DNA from: Euryarchaeota archaeon UBA124
Lineage (GTDB): Archaea; Thermoplasmatota; Poseidoniia; Poseidoniales; Poseidoniaceae
Assembly (NCBI GenBank): GCA_002502215.1
Contig: DAPT01000122.1
Location: 1 to 23,229, forward strand
Length of the DNA stretch: 23,229 bases
Direction: 5' to 3'
Shown here: positions 21,181-23,229 of the stretch, one piece after another
How the letters are laid out: each line of letters starts with the position of its first letter
Numbering within the stretch: position 1 is the stretch's first letter
Position numbers and translations under genes: made by a program
The notes under the pieces: model-generated
Databases searched by the model: none
What the model was told of the DNA's origin: nothing
What the model saw: only the letters and a program-made list of their open reading frames with translations

Positions 21181-23229
21181 TCAGTCGTCCTCGTAGTCGT
21201 CTTCATCATCGTAGTCGTCTTCGTCTTCCCAGTCGACTTCCTCATCCTCACTGAATGCTCCGTCACCAAGATCGACTGCGGTTCGACTCGCAACGGTTGC
21301 CACCACAACCAGAATCAGAATTGTCGAAACAGCGAAAATCCATGCTAAAGGATGCTCTCGTGGAGAATCCAGCCATCCAAGGTATTGCCCGTATGCGATG
21401 TTGATGTCGTGTTCGGCCGTGTTGTCGTTATCGTTCACTTCGACCAAGACGTTGCCGTAATCAACTTCAACTCGAATGCGATCAACGTTCTCTACCTCCC
21501 AATCAACGGTAACAGGAATGTTCTCTCCACCTTCGATGCCAACAATGGCCTTAACGTCAAAGGGTTCGTCTGCGTCACCTGCAAAGAAGGCTACTTTGAA
21601 TTGCTGCGTTGTTGGTCCACCGTTGTTGATGACGGTTGCAGTAATCTCAACATCCGTCCCTGGTGAAACATGATCATCGGAAACAGTGATCGATTGAACT
21701 CGGAGTTCAGGTCCAACTGCACCCAAGCGTACCCATTGGCGTTCAAAGTCTGTGTCATCGAAAGCCAACTCCGGAATTGGACTTGCTTCGGAATTTGAAA
21801 CAACAGGGAACTGATTGCCAGCAGCATCCCACCCAGTCATGTAGAACCCAACGAAATCACCTGCCTGCGGAAGAATCGTCCCACCAGCTGTGATGTCGAC
21901 TTCGCCTGTCCAATAGACGGTTTGCCCCTCTTGTTGCATCCCCAGCAAAGAGGAGCCAGCGCCAATGGTGATGGTGCGTGTTTGGTCACGCATAACCCAA
22001 TGAATCAGTTGTTCAGAACCGGTCAAATCAGCGTCTTCTGAGCCTTGGAATTCAACGTAGATTGAGGTTAAATCGTTTGTAGGCGAAACATCGATGATGT
22101 TCAACGGAGCCATCCGTCGAACAACTCGAGGAGCAGCATCGTCTACAATCACGCGCAGCGTAGTCGAAACAAGCGTTCCCGTCATGTCTTCACCACGACC
22201 AGGTATGTTTGTGATGGAAATCAAACAGGTGCGAGTTGGGGAGGATTGCAACGACTTTGCTGAATCGAGTGGAACCTCAATGAGATACTCACCGTCCTCG
22301 GTAAGTGATCCATCGCTCCACAACTTTTCTCCGTCAAAGACTTCAACCAAAATACCAACGTCACGTGGGGCTGGAACGTTGCTACCCTCGTAAACAACCC
22401 GTCCACTGAACGCAAGCCGGTCGTCTTTCCGTATGCGCGTACCATCAGCAACTGCGCCTGTACGTGGTTCACTCACGTCTTCAACCATGTAATCGGAAGG
22501 AGAGAGCGTAAAGTCGTTCTCGACGCGGAAGGTGTGTTCAAGGATGAGCAATTCACTGTCGACATCTGAACCACGTTCTTTGTACAGCAGTGCAAGGTCA
22601 CCCATTTCTTCGTCTGGCCAATCCCAAGCGAAGACGAAGTTGTAGGTTACAATGACCCAAGGAAGACCCGATTCATTTGTTGTTTCACGCATCGTACTGG
22701 TCGGTAAGAGATGGATGTATTTGCTCTCACTCCAGAAGGTGTTGTTCAGACCGGAATAGGAAATCCGTTGAGCATCGCGGCTCGGGTTTGGCCCCTCGAA
22801 GTCGAAGACAAGTGAGATGTGCTCGAAGTCAATGACAGTGTTCGCATCGATGAAACCTACGGTAATGGATTGTTCAAGTCCTGCAAAGACGGGCTCGTTA
22901 TCGGAATGACCCACCCATTCAAGTCCGGTGAACACCGCTTCAGAGTCTTTCCGGGTTTGGAAGGTTGCATCATCGAAATTGAAGCCGGGGCCTGAGTTGA
23001 GGTTGTACAAAATACCCTCATCGTCGTACTGCGTGTAGAAAACCGGATTGCCGGCCTGATCTCCACCGGTCCAATAGTACGACACTCGACCCATGTTCGG
23101 GTTGCGAGAATGGTCGATGGTTGTCATGAACCACTTGGTCTTACTTTCGCTCATGTTTGTGACACGTTTCATGGCATACTCGGAATCATCAGCGACTCCA
23201 TTGCGATTCAAATCATGGTCTGCTTCAAC
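21181..23229 (-). CDS. Large surface protein with Ig-like/CARDB region, C-terminal anchor and acidic tail (5' end beyond window)
   Basis: The frame stays open to the right edge (visible upstream codons read VEADHD), so the start is outside the window and 682 residues are seen. A calcium-loop-like DHDLNRNGVADDSE lies at the very beginning. Beta-sandwich repeats follow, such as SYYWTGGDQAGNPV and GFYMTGWDAAGNQFPV. About residues 545-645 form a CARDB-like adhesion domain (VSPGTDVEITATVINNGG and VEVNDNDNTAEHDI). Then comes one hydrophobic helix (LAWIFAVSTILILVVVATVA) and a strongly acidic tail made of short ED/DY repeats (EDEDDYDDEDDYEDD). The layout is an extracellular rod anchored at its C-terminus with an intracellular acidic tail, probably an S-layer-associated or adhesive surface protein. 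Specific binding partners cannot be read from the sequence. It is upstream of lhr, with 68 bp between them. Confidence 0.78.
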   Translation of the reverse strand, partial: VEADHDLNRNGVADDSEYAMKRVTNMSESKTKWFMTTIDHSRNPNMGRVSYYWTGGDQAGNPVFYTQYDDEGILYNLNSGPGFNFDDATFQTRKDSEAVFTGLEWVGHSDNEPVFAGLEQSITVGFIDANTVIDFEHISLVFDFEGPNPSRDAQRISYSGLNNTFWSESKYIHLLPTSTMRETTNESGLPWVIVTYNFVFAWDWPDEEMGDLALLYKERGSDVDSELLILEHTFRVENDFTLSPSDYMVEDVSEPRTGAVADGTRIRKDDRLAFSGRVVYEGSNVPAPRDVGILVEVFDGEKLWSDGSLTEDGEYLIEVPLDSAKSLQSSPTRTCLISITNIPGRGEDMTGTLVSTTLRVIVDDAAPRVVRRMAPLNIIDVSPTNDLTSIYVEFQGSEDADLTGSEQLIHWVMRDQTRTITIGAGSSLLGMQQEGQTVYWTGEVDITAGGTILPQAGDFVGFYMTGWDAAGNQFPVVSNSEASPIPELAFDDTDFERQWVRLGAVGPELRVQSITVSDDHVSPGTDVEITATVINNGGPTTQQFKVAFFAGDADEPFDVKAIVGIEGGENIPVTVDWEVENVDRIRVEVDYGNVLVEVNDNDNTAEHDINIAYGQYLGWLDSPREHPLAWIFAVSTILILVVVATVASRTAVDLGDGAFSEDEEVDWEDEDDYDDEDDYEDD

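Noticed and set aside
21181..21245. Tandem repeat DNA at the end of the surface-protein gene
   Set aside because: The repetitive TCGTCTTC-like bases are simply codons for the acidic Glu/Asp tail, not an independent repeat element.
23209..23211. Apparent start of the surface protein near 23211
   Set aside because: The codon is TTG and codes for Leu within a calcium-loop-like DHDLNRNG. The frame stays open to the window edge, so the true start is outside.

Overview
The window looks like a piece of a marine Thermoplasmatota-type archaeal chromosome, most likely Marine Group II (Candidatus Poseidoniales). The evidence is a geranylgeranyl-reductase family flavoprotein (ether-lipid saturation), a DUF63 membrane protein (a euryarchaeal family), a long SlyD-like archaeal FKBP, an Lhr helicase, TATA-like boxes about 25-45 nt before several starts, and Shine-Dalgarno sites of the GAGGTGA kind. 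The phylum-level placement is inference from gene content. I see no rRNA, tRNA, CRISPR array, insertion sequence or phage gene. Genes are tightly packed and no gene-free gap exceeds about 105 bases.

Layout. (1) 1-2207: two divergent secreted-protein genes read outward from a 58-bp gap with one AT-rich box. The left one, cut by the window edge, has a signal peptide and a predicted mature N-terminal histidine. The right one is an LVIVD-type beta-propeller. (2) 2292-8208, plus strand: geranylgeranyl reductase, the cytochrome c haem lyase subunit CcmF, an FKBP prolyl isomerase and DUF63. This block is about membranes and protein maturation. (3) 8262-12755, plus strand: a leucine-degradation type cluster in the order carboxyltransferase (liuB), methylglutaconyl-CoA-type hydratase (liuC), biotin carboxylase, then a biotin carrier. 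The last two are a split form of the normally fused MCC alpha chain (liuD). (4) 12832-16240, minus strand: a presenilin-family intramembrane aspartyl protease carrying a roughly 380-residue extracytoplasmic domain, followed 10 bp later by serS. (5) 16345-18088, plus strand: folC and a dCMP/deoxycytidylate deaminase, both tied to folate and thymidylate supply. (6) 18089-23229, minus strand: an Lhr-type helicase, and upstream of it a large surface protein with a CARDB-like domain, a C-terminal membrane anchor and an acidic tail. That last gene is cut by the right edge.

How the genes work together. The liuBCD-like cluster should carry out two steps of leucine/isovalerate catabolism: carboxylation of 3-methylcrotonyl-CoA, then hydration to HMG-CoA. 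Isovaleryl-CoA dehydrogenase and HMG-CoA lyase are not in the window. The most unusual item is the presenilin homologue. Its catalytic YD and GLGD motifs and its PAL-like PLL motif are all present, but a large propeller/FG-GAP-like ectodomain is inserted between predicted TM3 and TM4. This suggests a single-chain protease with its own extracellular sensor or substrate gate. The second most unusual is the split MCC alpha chain, where the stop and start codons overlap (TGATG) behind a perfect AGGAGGT site.
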